Shown piece after piece: positions 35,465-43,909 of a stretch of DNA of 64,000 nt. The notes under the pieces were generated by a model that worked only from the letters and a program-made list of their open reading frames with translations, ran no database searches and was not told the DNA's origin. Position 1 is the first letter of the stretch. Each line of letters starts with the position of its first letter. Source of the stretch: Thermanaeromonas toyohensis ToBE (GTDB taxonomy: Bacteria; Bacillota; DSM-521; Neomoorellales; Neomoorellaceae). Location of the stretch: NCBI RefSeq assembly GCF_900176005.1, contig NZ_LT838272.1, forward strand, positions 1,135,587-1,199,586. Reading direction: 5' to 3'. A program made the position numbers and the translations under genes.

Positions 35465-36538
35465 GTGGGTATATCAGTGGCTACAGAGTTCTTAAATAAT
35501 CCAGTGATGATACAGAATTTAAGCTTTTACTGCCGGGCTATTGCGGAAAAGGCGGGGGTACCGCGGGAGGATGCTCAGATACTTGTGGAGGCCTTAATAG
35601 AAGCCGATCTCCGTGGTGTCCACACCCACGGTGTGGCCCGGCTCGGCATGTACCTGGAGCGCGTGAAGCGGGGAGTACTCAATCCGGCGGCCAAGGTTAA
35701 AGTAGTGACCGAGGCAGGAGCCGTTGCCGTGGTCGATGGCGATAATGGTTTGGGACCTGTTGTGGGTCGGCGCGCCTTGGAGCTAGCTCTAATTAAAGCT
35801 AGGGAGTATGGGGTGGGCGTAGTTGGTGTAAGGCATAGTAATCATTTAGGAGCGCTAGGGGTTATAGCTGCTTATGCTACTTACCACCATATGATGGGGA
35901 TAATTTTTACCAATACCTCACCTATAATGGCTCCTTGGGGAGGTTATAAACCTATCTTAGGCAACAATCCTTTTGCTATTGCCGTACCTCGCAAGGGCGA
36001 AGACCCGTTGGTACTAGATATCTCATTAAGTAAGACAGCCCGCGGTAACATTATTCTGGCGGCAAGGGAAGGGAACCCTATTCCGCGCGATTGGGCAATA
36101 AATGAACGCGGTGAACCCACTACAGATCCCCAAGAAGCGTTACGCGGTGCAGTACTCCCTATGGCGGAACACAAAGGGTATGGCCTGGCCGTGATGGTGG
36201 ATATTTTGGCGGGCGTTTTAACCGGTGCTGCTTTTGCTTCCGAGGTTGGTTCTTTAATCCCACCCGACTTCAGTAAGCCACTTAATATGGGGCATTTAAT
36301 TATAGCCTTGGATATATCTAGGTTCCTGCCCTTGGAGGAATTTTACCGGCGCTTAGAGGAATTTATTGGGGTGATAAAAAGTTCCCCCCTTGCTGTGGGA
36401 TTTAAAGAAATACTGCTCCCCGGAGAAAGGGGAGCGAGGGAGAAGAAAAAATGCCTTAAAGAGGGTTTGTACCTGGAAAGCACGACTTTAGATGAATTGA
36501 GGCGCTTAGGGGAGGAATATAATGTCAGAGGGGGTTAG
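35465..36538 (+). CDS. Malate/L-lactate dehydrogenase family (Ldh2/YbiC) oxidoreductase
   Basis: NAD(P)-dependent 2-hydroxyacid dehydrogenase of the Ldh2 fold, which includes malate, sulfolactate and ureidoglycolate enzymes. The 357-aa product has LRGVHTHGVARLGMYLERV, GVRHSNHLGALGVIAAYAT, FTNTSPIMAPWGG and GNNPFAIAVP, then HKGYGLAVMVDILAGVLTG. The substrate cannot be told from sequence. It is a single gene, divergent from the Tad operon and ended by a terminator overlapping its stop codon. Confidence 0.9.
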   Translation: MGISVATEFLNNPVMIQNLSFYCRAIAEKAGVPREDAQILVEALIEADLRGVHTHGVARLGMYLERVKRGVLNPAAKVKVVTEAGAVAVVDGDNGLGPVVGRRALELALIKAREYGVGVVGVRHSNHLGALGVIAAYATYHHMMGIIFTNTSPIMAPWGGYKPILGNNPFAIAVPRKGEDPLVLDISLSKTARGNIILAAREGNPIPRDWAINERGEPTTDPQEALRGAVLPMAEHKGYGLAVMVDILAGVLTGAAFASEVGSLIPPDFSKPLNMGHLIIALDISRFLPLEEFYRRLEEFIGVIKSSPLAVGFKEILLPGERGAREKKKCLKEGLYLESTTLDELRRLGEEYNVRGG

Positions 36539-36553
36539 CCACCCCCTCCTTTT
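36528..36553 (+). terminator. Terminator overlapping the Ldh2 stop codon
   Basis: GAGGGGG (36528-36534) / CCCCCTC (36542-36548), loop TTAGCCA containing the TAG stop, then CTTTT. Confidence 0.85.
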
Positions 36554-36576
36554 AATATTTAACTTATTTAACTTAT

Positions 36577-37266
36577 TTAACTTACTACTTCAAAGGCTTC
36601 TTTACCAGCACCGCAGATGGGGCAACTCCAGTCTTCTGGTAATTGGTCAAAAGTTGTACCTGGGGCTACTCCATGCTCAGGATCCCCTTTAGCAGGATCA
36701 TAGATGTAATTACAGATTGTACACCGGTATTGCGGGGCAGTAGGTATTTGAGTGGAAGCCATGGCGGGTACAAAGGTGGGAGCGGTTTTGGGCGTAGTGC
36801 CGCGCTTTACTTGGTGGTAGTAGGCATAAGTCATAGGTTCCCCCTGACGCAACATTTCAGCTTCCGTAAGGGTTCCTATGAATACAGTACGGGTATGTAC
36901 ATCGAGGCTACTAGTAACCCTGGCCTCCAAATAGGCTAGGGTGTGTTCTGTTAAGTAGGGAAGTCCTGCAGGGGTAAGTTTATAAGAAATTCCAGCAAAT
37001 TTATCCACTTCCCGGCCGCTCTTAAACCCGAACTGGCCGATGAGCGACAAAGGTGCCTCTTTAGCCAACACCGAAACAGCAAAGATACCATTATCCCTAA
37101 TAAATTCATAAGTTAAATTTTGCTTATTGATGCTCACTGCTATTGTCGGCGGCTCAGAGGAAATCTGGAAGACTGTATTAGCAATTTGACCGTTTAAGCG
37201 CCCTTCCTTTTTAGCAGTTACCACATAGACTCCATAGGAAAGGTTGTATAACGCTTTGGGATCCAT
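36577..37266 (-). CDS. hrb: High-molecular-weight rubredoxin Hrb (flavin reductase-rubredoxin fusion)
   Basis: Residues 1-165 are an FMN-binding flavin reductase domain ([20 protein letters not shown]); residues 178-229 are a rubredoxin, with [20 protein letters not shown] and [14 protein letters not shown]. Hrb of Moorella is known to pass NADH electrons to FprA, making an oxygen and nitric oxide reductase system. The fprA gene lies directly upstream in the same operon. A short 9-bp tandem repeat lies at its stop codon. Confidence 0.95.
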   Translation of the reverse strand: MDPKALYNLSYGVYVVTAKKEGRLNGQIANTVFQISSEPPTIAVSINKQNLTYEFIRDNGIFAVSVLAKEAPLSLIGQFGFKSGREVDKFAGISYKLTPAGLPYLTEHTLAYLEARVTSSLDVHTRTVFIGTLTEAEMLRQGEPMTYAYYHQVKRGTTPKTAPTFVPAMASTQIPTAPQYRCTICNYIYDPAKGDPEHGVAPGTTFDQLPEDWSCPICGAGKEAFEVVS

Positions 37267-37300
37267 AAACTAACTCCTTTCACCCTATAGATTATTAAAA

Positions 37301-38494
37301 TTATCCTCCTATTCTACTAGCTATCTCCCGACCCAAGTTCTGGCAACGCTTAAGATCGTCAGGGCTGGGTACCCATTGTACAGTCAAATTCGCTTCGATT
37401 ACTTCTATCTTAGCAGCTTTTAAACGCTCCTCAATTACTTTCTGGGCCCCACCACCCCATCCATAAGCGCCAAAGGCCACCCCGAGCTTATTCTTGGGCC
37501 TTAAGCCTACAAGATCATCTAGTAAGGGGGACACTGCAGGCAGTACATCGTTGTTAATAGTAGGTGAACCTAAAAATACGGCCCGTGCCTCTAGCAGCTC
37601 CTTTATAATTTCATTCCGGTCTGACACAGAGATCTTAAATAGCTTTACCTCTATTCCTCCCTCGGATAGGCCCTCAAGCAAAGCATAAGCCATCTTTTCT
37701 GTGCTGCCCCACATGGTATCATAAGCTATAATTGCCTTGGGCTTGCCCCGGCATTCTGCCCAGCGGGCATAGGCTTCTATAATACGGCTTGGATTCTGGC
37801 GCCAGATTATACCATGGCTAGGTGCAATAGTTTTTATCACTAGCCCCATTTTTTGGATTTCTTCTAGCTTTTTGGTAATCAGATGGCTAAAGGGGAAGAG
37901 GATATTGGCATAATACTTAGCGGCTTCATCCATTACGAGTAGCTCATCTACTTCATCATCGAAGCGGGCTGTGGTAGCTAGATGCTGGCCAAAGGCATCG
38001 TTAGGAAGAAGAAGACCTTCCTCTGGTATATAAGTAAACATGCTGTCTGGCCAGTGGAGCATGGGAGCTTCTATAAACTTAAGGGAGCGGCGGCCAAGGC
38101 TTATAACGTCCCCTGTCTTTACTACCTTATATTTAAATTCCCTGCCATAATAGGCTTTAAGGCCCTCTAAGCCACGCTGGGTGCATAAAACTAAAGCATC
38201 GGGGCAGAGATCCATTATAGCTGGGAAGGCGCCGGAATGGTCGATTTCAGTGTGGTTGATAATTAGATAATCCAGCCTTACTGGATTAATAAGCGACTTT
38301 AGGTTACCAATTAATTCCCCGGCGAAAGGCCCATATACAGTATCTACTAGGGCTATTTTATCATCTACTATAAGGTAGGCGTTATAAGTAGTACCGCGGG
38401 GAGTGGAAAAAGCGGGCCCATGAAAATAACGTATATTCCAGTCTATAGCTCCTACCCAATATATCCCTTCCCCCAAAGCCACTGGTCGGCCCAT
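37301..38494 (-). CDS. fprA: Type A flavoprotein FprA (flavodiiron O2/NO reductase)
   Basis: The 397-aa protein has an N-terminal metallo-beta-lactamase domain with diiron ligands HTEIDHSG (about residue 80) and APMLHWPDSMFTY, and a C-terminal flavodoxin domain with AIIAYDTMWGSTEKMA and GAYGWGGGAQKV. It reduces NO or O2 with electrons from Hrb. It sits between rbr and hrb on the minus strand. Confidence 0.96.
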   Translation of the reverse strand: MGRPVALGEGIYWVGAIDWNIRYFHGPAFSTPRGTTYNAYLIVDDKIALVDTVYGPFAGELIGNLKSLINPVRLDYLIINHTEIDHSGAFPAIMDLCPDALVLCTQRGLEGLKAYYGREFKYKVVKTGDVISLGRRSLKFIEAPMLHWPDSMFTYIPEEGLLLPNDAFGQHLATTARFDDEVDELLVMDEAAKYYANILFPFSHLITKKLEEIQKMGLVIKTIAPSHGIIWRQNPSRIIEAYARWAECRGKPKAIIAYDTMWGSTEKMAYALLEGLSEGGIEVKLFKISVSDRNEIIKELLEARAVFLGSPTINNDVLPAVSPLLDDLVGLRPKNKLGVAFGAYGWGGGAQKVIEERLKAAKIEVIEANLTVQWVPSPDDLKRCQNLGREIASRIGG

Positions 38495-38518
38495 AAAAGA
38501 TACCTCCTTTTTTGTAAG

Positions 38519-39094
38519 TTAGTAGTTAGTCACCAGAAGTTCAAAGAAGGCGCGGGGATGGGCACAGGCAGGGCATACTTCGGGCGCTTCCTTGCCTTCA
38601 TGGATATACCCACAATTGCGGCAACGCCAGGTTACCTTTTCTTCTCGTTTAAACACCTGGCCGCCTTGGAGATTACTTAAAAGAGCCCGGAAACGGTCTT
38701 CATGTCCTTTTTCGGCCCTGGCGATGGCTCGAAATACAGCAGCAATCTCATGGAACCCTTCCTCTTCAGCTACCTGGGCGAAGGAAGGGTACATGGAAGT
38801 GTATTCATAGTTTTCTCCTGCAGCGCTAGCGGCTAGATTTTCAGCTGTAGTTCCGATAATACCGGCTGGGAAAGTACCGGTTATCTCGACTTCTCCACCC
38901 TCTAAAAATTTAAAGAGACGCTTAGCGTGCTCCTTTTCATTCTCGGCAGTGTCCAAGAAAAGGGCCGCAATTTGCTCGTAACCTTCCTTTTTGGCTTGGC
39001 TGGCGTAAAAAGTATACCTATTGCGTGCCTGCGATTCGCCAGCAAAGGCTAGTAATAAGTTTTTTTCAGTGCGTGTTCCTTTGATGCTGGCCAT
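38519..39094 (-). CDS. rbr: Rubrerythrin
   Basis: Non-haem diiron peroxidase protecting anaerobes from hydrogen peroxide. The 191-aa product has the ferritin-like domain ([19 protein letters not shown] and [37 protein letters not shown]) and a C-terminal rubredoxin-like [21 protein letters not shown] use ATG 39094, preceded by AAGGAGG; an upstream start would extend into the promoter. It is first in the rbr-fprA-hrb operon. Confidence 0.96.
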   Translation of the reverse strand: MASIKGTRTEKNLLLAFAGESQARNRYTFYASQAKKEGYEQIAALFLDTAENEKEHAKRLFKFLEGGEVEITGTFPAGIIGTTAENLAASAAGENYEYTSMYPSFAQVAEEEGFHEIAAVFRAIARAEKGHEDRFRALLSNLQGGQVFKREEKVTWRCRNCGYIHEGKEAPEVCPACAHPRAFFELLVTNY

Positions 39095-39139
39095 ATCGAT
39101 GTTTTTCCTCCTTAAAATTAAGTATCTCTTAAAAAATAG

Positions 39140-39165
39140 ATTTCGACGTTTTTTTGCTTTATCCT
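39140..39165 (-). promoter_or_regulatory. Sigma-H-like promoter of rbr
   Basis: On the minus strand AGGATAA (39165-39159), 11 nt, GTCGAAAT (39147-39140). The -10 is identical to that of spoVS. Confidence 0.6.
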
Positions 39166-39180
39166 GCCATCCTTGGCAGG
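39163..39180. promoter_or_regulatory. Perfect palindrome in the rbr/dfx divergent promoter region
   Basis: CCTGCCA-TCCT-TGGCAGG, 7-bp arms, overlapping the rbr -35. It could be a redox-regulator operator, or a hairpin; it has no long T run on either strand. Confidence 0.5.
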
Positions 39181-39216
39181 TTTTACACAAAAGGAAACAA
39201 AAGTTAAAAGAAAAGA

Positions 39217-39242
39217 AGGAATGACGCTAGTGATGGCGAAAT
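39217..39242 (+). promoter_or_regulatory. Sigma-H-like promoter of dfx
   Basis: AGGAATG (39217-39223), 11 nt, GGCGAAAT (39235-39242). It is the divergent mate of the rbr promoter. Confidence 0.5.
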
Positions 39243-39279
39243 GGAAATAGTAACCTTATGAATAAAAGGAGGCTTGTTT

Positions 39280-39657
39280 ATGACGGCCTTAGGCCAAGTT
39301 TACAAGTGCAATATTTGTGGTAACATTGTTGAGGTATTGCATACAGGAGCAGGAACCTTAGTATGCTGTGGCAAACCCATGGTATTGCTAGCCGAAAATA
39401 CAGTAGAAGCAAGCAAGGAAAAGCATATACCGGTTATTACCCGGGTAGAAGGTGGTTTTAAAGTAACCGTTGGTTCGGTTCCCCATCCCATGGAAGAAAG
39501 CCATTACATTGAATGGATCGAATTGCTGGCCGGCGGGCAAATCTTACGGCAACATTTAAAGCCAGGGGAGTTCCCTGAAGCTGAATTTTCCACCAAGGCT
39601 GAAACAGCCCTGGCTAGAGCTTATTGTAACTTACATGGGCACTGGCGGTCGGAATAG
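39280..39657 (+). CDS. dfx: Desulfoferrodoxin (superoxide reductase)
   Basis: Reduces superoxide to peroxide, which rubrerythrin can then remove. The 125-aa product has centre [17 protein letters not shown] with CCGKPM, and centre II His/Cys ligands in [15 protein letters not shown] and YCNLHGHW. I use ATG 39280 with AAAAGGAGG 7 nt upstream rather than TTG 39274. A ferritin-like gene follows. Confidence 0.96.
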   Translation: MTALGQVYKCNICGNIVEVLHTGAGTLVCCGKPMVLLAENTVEASKEKHIPVITRVEGGFKVTVGSVPHPMEESHYIEWIELLAGGQILRQHLKPGEFPEAEFSTKAETALARAYCNLHGHWRSE

Positions 39658-39659
39658 GA

Positions 39660-40133
39660 GTGAAAGAGATGTTCCGGGCTAGCGAGATATTCGATTTTGC
39701 CCTAGCAATTGAAAAAAACGGCCAAGCTTTTTATCAGGCCATGGCAGCTTTAGCTAAAGATGAGAGAGTAAAGGAGCTGTTTCAGAGGCTAGCCGAAGAA
39801 GAGGCTCAGCACTTTCAAGATTTTGCCCGCTTGAAAGAGAAGGTCACCAGTTATAATCCACCAGAATCTTATCCTGGAGAATATGAAGCTTATATGAAAG
39901 CTTTAGTAAACAGCCATGTCTTTTCCCAAAAGTTAGATCCCGAGGCTTTGGCCCAGGGTATATCTTCCGACCAGGAGGCCTTAGATCTAGCTATCCAGTT
40001 GGAGAAGGATGCCCTCTTGTTTTTTACAGGTTTAGGTAATTTAGTTTCTTACGTAGAAGTTAAATTTGTTGATGAGCTTTTAGCACAGGAAAGAAAGCAC
40101 TTGTGCGAGCTATGTAGTTTGCGCCATAGGTAA
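39660..40133 (+). CDS. Ferritin-like diiron protein (rubrerythrin family without rubredoxin)
   Basis: The 157-aa product has two Glu-x2-His-type halves of a four-helix diiron bundle: DFALAIEKNGQAFYQAMAAL, RLAEEEAQHFQDFARLKE, then DLAIQLEKDALLFFTGLGNL and DELLAQERKHLCEL. It lacks a rubredoxin domain. The start is GTG, 2 nt after the dfx stop, so the two are cotranscribed. Its end overlaps the remnant of an aminotransferase gene on the other strand by 24 nt. Confidence 0.88.
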   Translation: MKEMFRASEIFDFALAIEKNGQAFYQAMAALAKDERVKELFQRLAEEEAQHFQDFARLKEKVTSYNPPESYPGEYEAYMKALVNSHVFSQKLDPEALAQGISSDQEALDLAIQLEKDALLFFTGLGNLVSYVEVKFVDELLAQERKHLCELCSLRHR

Positions 40134-40250
40134 TTTCTTAAGGAAACGTTCTAGCCGGTCTAGGCCTTCTTTGATATTTTCCATGGAGTTGGCGTAAGAG
40201 ATGCGCAGGTATCCTTCGCCATTTTGACCGAAGTCGATGCCCATTTGGAA

Positions 40251-40541
40251 CGTCAGAGGCAACGTCGAGAGGAATATTGCCGTTCCAGATGATATGAGAT
40301 AGTGGCAGTTATTGCAGAACAGGGTTCGGACCTGAATGAAAAGCGCAAAAGACTTGCACGGCTCTTCAGGATGGTCCGGGAAGGGAAAATGGACCCGGTG
40401 GTAATCGAATTTAAAGACCGGTTGGCCCGTTTCGGCTTCACCTATATCGAGCGCTTCTTTAACGCTTTTGGCGTAAGGATAGAGGTCGTTAACGAGGAAG
40501 AGCCGAAATCTCTTCAGGAAGAGCTGGTACAGGACATGCTC
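40251..40541 (+). mobile_element. Relic of an IS607-type serine recombinase (TnpA)
   Basis: Translated from 40251 the segment reads RQRREEYCRSR, an in-frame TGA at 40290, then YEIVAVIAEQGSDLNEKRKR, DPVVIEFKDRLARFGF and YIERFFNAFGVRIEVVNEEE, then KSLQEELVQDML. This is the C-terminal half of IS607-family TnpA. The catalytic serine region is missing and the end runs into unrelated sequence. No TnpB is left. It interrupts the aminotransferase gene. Confidence 0.82.
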
Positions 40542-40686
40542 TCCAAGCCCGGTAGCCGAAGGCCTGAAGCCGGGAAAATGTGGGCCTCCCTATTTACCAG
40601 GGGTACCGGGCTTACCAGACGGTGATGGAGGTAGCCGTCGGTACCAACAGCATATTTCTTGGTGGTGTCTGTACAATGAGTACCTA

Positions 40687-40713
40687 ACAAAGCTATAGAT
40701 TGTTTAGCTTTGT
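40687..40713 (+). repeat. Inverted repeat near the right edge of the insertion
   Basis: ACAAAGCTA (40687-40695) and TAGCTTTGT (40705-40713) are perfect 9-bp arms with a 9-nt loop, about 20 nt from the point where aminotransferase sequence resumes. It may be the end structure of the lost element. Confidence 0.6.
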
Positions 40714-41056
40714 ATAGGGAAAATTGACCTCTTTTTCCAAGAGCACGCTTAAAGTCAACAGAGCTGGAGAGGTACCGGAGGTAACCATTATTTGATCGGG
40801 AGACACTTTTACGCCGTACTTGCGCAGGTAGTAGCGGGCTATTTCTTCCCGGAGCTCTGGTTTACCCAGGCTATGAGTGTAATGGGTATCTCCCTTTTTT
40901 AAAGCGCGCCAGGCTGCCTCTTTAATAGGCTCAGGTGTAGGAAAATCAGACTCGTCGATCTCCAGATGAATAATGGTTTTACACATTGCTTTGTTCGCCC
41001 AAGAAAGGGGTAAATCCTGCTAAGCATACTAAAGGTTTTTACTAGGCAAAACTAGG

Positions 41057-41620
41057 CTAGAAAATGCTTTCTACCCGGACTTCTAGTCCAGGTATTACCC
41101 GCGACTTAACTACTCCCTGTTCTTCTACTTCCTGATCCAGGACAAACTTACCTTCTTGTAAATAAAAAATTTGTATCGACTTAACCTGGGGATCGACTAT
41201 CCAGTATTCCTGTACACCCTTCTTCTCATAAACCTTGTACTTGCTGCGCAGATCATAATAACCAGTATTAGGGGAGAGAATCTCTACTACAAGGTCTGGG
41301 GCACCTTTAATGCATTTCTCCTCAATAATATCTAGTCTTTCGTTGGAAATAAAAATTATATCCGGCTGGTAGGTTTCCGTTTCGTCCAGGTAGACATCGA
41401 GCGGGGCATATAGTACAATACCTAATTTCTTTTCCAAAACATAAGTGGCCATCTGTAACTCTAATTTCATAGATACCATCTGATGATACGGTGTAGGCGA
41501 AGGCGTCATTACTAGTTTCCCCCCGATGAGTTGATAAGGTGCTCCTTCTGGTAGGCGGCAATAATCTTCATAGGTGTACCGCTCCCGTCCTGCTGCCAGT
41601 TCTGCCAGTATAGCGCTCAT
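41057..41620 (-). CDS. Uma2 family (DUF820) PD-(D/E)XK protein
   Basis: The 187-aa product matches the Uma2 fold: YTYEDYCRLPEGAPYQLIGG, LVMTPSPTPYHQMVS, QPDIIFISNERL and DLVVEILSPNTGYYDLRSK, with the acidic and lysine residues expected of the restriction-like nuclease core. The role of these proteins, abundant in cyanobacteria and thermophiles, is not known. It stands alone. About 190 nt on its 5' side show no other gene. Confidence 0.9.
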   Translation of the reverse strand: MSAILAELAAGRERYTYEDYCRLPEGAPYQLIGGKLVMTPSPTPYHQMVSMKLELQMATYVLEKKLGIVLYAPLDVYLDETETYQPDIIFISNERLDIIEEKCIKGAPDLVVEILSPNTGYYDLRSKYKVYEKKGVQEYWIVDPQVKSIQIFYLQEGKFVLDQEVEEQGVVKSRVIPGLEVRVESIF

Positions 41621-41807
41621 TTGCTTCCCCCTCCATTCCTCTGGTATTGACTTCCTCCTGGTAGCTTTTTACCTTAATTTTAGCCTTAAGCCTGCCTATT
41701 AGCAAGGGACTAACTTTTCCTCTAATTTATTCCTCGTTTTATGATTCATGTGTTCAGAAAGCGGAGAGGAAGCGGAGTGAAAGTGGAGAGGGTCCCGGCA
41801 AGTGGAG

Positions 41808-42122
41808 TTAAATGTAATTTAATAAGACCATGGCTGCCATGCCGCATAAGATGGTGAGGGCTATACTGCGCGTCCTAATAGCTATTAGGCTGGTGGGTAT
41901 AGCTGCTAGGAGATAAGGATTTCCTACCAAGGCGAATTTCCCTTCCGGGAGAAATAAAGCAGGGGCCAGCAGAGCGGCCAGCACAGCCGCAGGGATATAG
42001 CTTAGCCAGCGTAAGAATATATTTGGCAGTTGCGTGCGGCTTAAGAGTACCAGAGGCAACATGCGGGGTAGATACGTTACTAAAGCCATACCAAGGATAA
42101 CTAACAGGATCTGTCGATCCAC
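41808..42122 (-). CDS. azlD: Branched-chain amino acid exporter small subunit AzlD
   Basis: A 104-aa protein with four hydrophobic segments (ILLVILGMALVTYLPRMLPL, then YIPAAVLAALLAPALFL). It is the usual partner of AzlC, whose gene it overlaps by 22 nt. Together they export branched-chain amino acids or analogues. Confidence 0.92.
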   Translation of the reverse strand: MDRQILLVILGMALVTYLPRMLPLVLLSRTQLPNIFLRWLSYIPAAVLAALLAPALFLPEGKFALVGNPYLLAAIPTSLIAIRTRSIALTILCGMAAMVLLNYI

Positions 42123-42793
42123 GGTTCTACAGCCACCCCTATAGTGGCCGCCAAACAGGCGGCCAAGATAATATTCCAGTTGCTGGGCAGAAAAAGCGCC
42201 ATAACTACCGATAAAATTCCTGCTATCCCTGCTACTAGCATGGTCTTTTTATTTTTAAGCTGCAGGATAAGTAAGATAATAAACATGGCCGGCAGAGCAA
42301 AATTGAAGCCTAAACGGCTGGGGTCTCCCAAGAGATTTCCGCTCAAGCCGCCTAGGAAAGAAGCCAATACCCAGGAAAAGTGGGAGGTAAGGTGCAGGGT
42401 AAAATGATAAAAAAGGCTGGGCTTATAGTTCCCGTAATGGGTCATGGCCATGGCAAAAGTTTCGTCCGTGATTTCTGCCGAGAGCAAAGCTAAGAAGCTG
42501 GGATGGTAACGCCTGAGGTAGGGTACCAAGGAAGCGCTCATGAGCAAGTGGCGCAGGTTAACTAAGAAGGTTGTAAAAATAATAGAAAGAGCTGCGGCGC
42601 CGTTGGCTAGAAGACTAACGGCGATAAACTGAGCAGAGCCGGCGTACACTAGCATCGACATTAGCACGGTGGTGAAAAGATCTAACCCGGCTTCCCGAGC
42701 CAGTACACCGTAAACAAAACCCAGAGGTAAATAGCCCAAGACAATGGGAAAGGCGCTTTTTAAACCGCGCCCTATTTCTTCTTGCCAGTCCAT
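42101..42793 (-). CDS. azlC: Branched-chain amino acid exporter large subunit AzlC
   Basis: The 230-aa membrane protein has AFPIVLGYLPLGFVYGVLAR, LVYAGSAQFIAVSLL and LRHLLMSASLVPYL, followed by AEITDETFAMAMTHY, the AzlC signature. A GGAGG site precedes the ATG. It pairs with the overlapping azlD. Confidence 0.93.
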   Translation of the reverse strand: MDWQEEIGRGLKSAFPIVLGYLPLGFVYGVLAREAGLDLFTTVLMSMLVYAGSAQFIAVSLLANGAAALSIIFTTFLVNLRHLLMSASLVPYLRRYHPSFLALLSAEITDETFAMAMTHYGNYKPSLFYHFTLHLTSHFSWVLASFLGGLSGNLLGDPSRLGFNFALPAMFIILLILQLKNKKTMLVAGIAGILSVVMALFLPSNWNIILAACLAATIGVAVEPWIDRSC

Positions 42794-42919
42794 TTCCTCC
42801 AGCCCCCTTGCCTGTCCTATCTTACAATAAGCCTAGGAGGAAAGTCAATCTAATCAAAACCCAGGATGTACAGACGTTTCGGCGTTCCATCCAACCGCCT
42901 TTCCGATTGCAGCACCCTC

Positions 42920-42960
42920 AGAAGGAATTATCAAATAAAAGTAGAATAGTTGTATAAACA
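42920..42960 (+). repeat. 41-nt promoter/operator repeat, copy 1 (before gntR)
   Basis: It contains AGGAATT (42923-42929), 11 nt, GTAGAAT (42941-42947), a full sigma-H-type match, and TGTATAAACA (42951-42960) four nt downstream. Copy 2 at 44641-44681 is 36/41 identical. The rest of this 300-nt gap (42794-43095) holds a small GTGCC/GGCAC hairpin near 43014 and no gene. Confidence 0.75.
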
Positions 42961-43095
42961 GTAAAAAACATCGAGGCCAGTTAACTTTCCGGCTGTCGGG
43001 CGCCCTCCTTAAGTGCCGGGGATAAGGCACCTAAATTATTTAAGAAGGCGGGGAGGTAACTAAAGAAAAGAGAGAATTGCGAGGTGAGTTAATAC

Positions 43096-43827
43096 GTGTC
43101 TATAGACAAAAGCTCATTTATACCCCCGTACTATCAGTTAGCTCAAATTCTCGAACGCCAGATCAGGTCAGGTGAATACCGTCCTGGCGATGCCTTGCCC
43201 TCCGAAGCAGAACTTAGCGAAAAATATGGGCTTAGCCGAATGACTGTGCGGCGAAGTCTTAGCCAGCTGGCCAGGGCTGGCCTCATCCGCACTGAAAAGG
43301 GGAAGGGGACCTTTGTCTCCCGGCCTCAGCTTGACCGGGCTGTTTTTGTAATGGATGAATTTCACAAAGAGATGGCTGCCCGGGGCCTAACTTCCAGTGT
43401 TCGGCTCCTGGAAGCCAGGCTAGTTCCTGCCCCAGAAAAGGCGGCCAGGAAATTACAACTCCCAGTAGGCACCAAAGTGCTTTATATTCGCCGTTCCCTA
43501 TTAGCTGATGGGGAACCCATGGCCTATGATCGCAAATACCTCCGTTATGACCGGGGGCGGCCTATACTAGAGAACGAACTCCAGTACCAGGCGCTGCCGG
43601 ATATGGTAGAGAAACATGCCGAGGTTCTACCTGCTAGTAGTAAAATGATTCTCCAGGTGACCCTCCTAAATGACGAAGAGGCCCGTGCCCTCCATGTGGC
43701 GCCAGGATCACCAGCCTTCTTGCTAGAGCAAATACTTCTAGCCAGCGATGGCCGGCCGGTAGGTTGGGGCTGGTGCTTATACCGTGGAGATCGGTATCAA
43801 TTGACTTCAGTTCCAGGAACGATTTAA
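43096..43827 (+). CDS. GntR-family regulator (HutC/UTRA type)
   Basis: The 243-aa product has an N-terminal winged helix (YQLAQILERQIRSGEYRPGD, LSEKYGLSRMTVRRSLSQLA) and a C-terminal UTRA ligand domain (LPVGTKVLYIRRSLLADGEP, YDRKYLRYD). The start is GTG. A perfect palindrome TGTCTATAGACA overlaps this start, and related sites lie in two upstream promoter repeats, so it probably represses itself and the corrinoid genes. The effector would be a substrate or product of the methyltransferase pathway. Confidence 0.93.
   Translation: MSIDKSSFIPPYYQLAQILERQIRSGEYRPGDALPSEAELSEKYGLSRMTVRRSLSQLARAGLIRTEKGKGTFVSRPQLDRAVFVMDEFHKEMAARGLTSSVRLLEARLVPAPEKAARKLQLPVGTKVLYIRRSLLADGEPMAYDRKYLRYDRGRPILENELQYQALPDMVEKHAEVLPASSKMILQVTLLNDEEARALHVAPGSPAFLLEQILLASDGRPVGWGWCLYRGDRYQLTSVPGTI
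43097..43108 (+). promoter_or_regulatory. Palindromic operator over the gntR start codon
   Basis: TGTCTATAGACA is a perfect 12-bp palindrome beginning at the second base of the GTG start. Its core GTNTANAC is the half-site type of HutC-family GntR proteins. TGTATAAACA and TGTATAGACA in the two 41-nt repeats fit the same pattern. Confidence 0.7.
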
Positions 43828-43909
43828 ACCCTGGGATAAGAACCGCCAGGATTAAGAAGAAATCAAAGAATAAAAAATGATAATGATTATTAGGAGAAGG
43901 TGGTTTACT

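Larger units (their letters stand above)
40110..40986 (-). pseudogene. Broken aminotransferase class I gene
   Basis: Two pieces of one pyridoxal-phosphate aminotransferase lie on the minus strand. The N-terminal piece (40986 to about 40732) reads IIHLEIDESDFPTPEPIKEA, THYTHSLGKPELREEIA and MVTSGTSPALL. The C-terminal piece (about 40250-40110) reads GIDFGQNGEGYLRISYANSM and LERFLKK. The middle two thirds, including the PLP lysine, are replaced by about 480 nt with a recombinase relic. The first 25-30 residues of the family are missing as well. The gene cannot be functional. Confidence 0.85.

Noticed and set aside
36557-36583. Three tandem copies of ATTTAACTT at the hrb stop codon
   Set aside because: Only three short AT-rich copies; most simply replication slippage, no sign of function.
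40302-40625. A 107-aa plus-strand frame as a stand-alone gene
   Set aside because: It is the truncated C-terminal part of an IS607-type recombinase with unrelated sequence fused after residue 80; the catalytic part is missing.
41621-41807. Repeated AGCGGAG/AAGTGGAG units upstream of the Uma2 gene
   Set aside because: Degenerate purine-rich repeats with no regular period.
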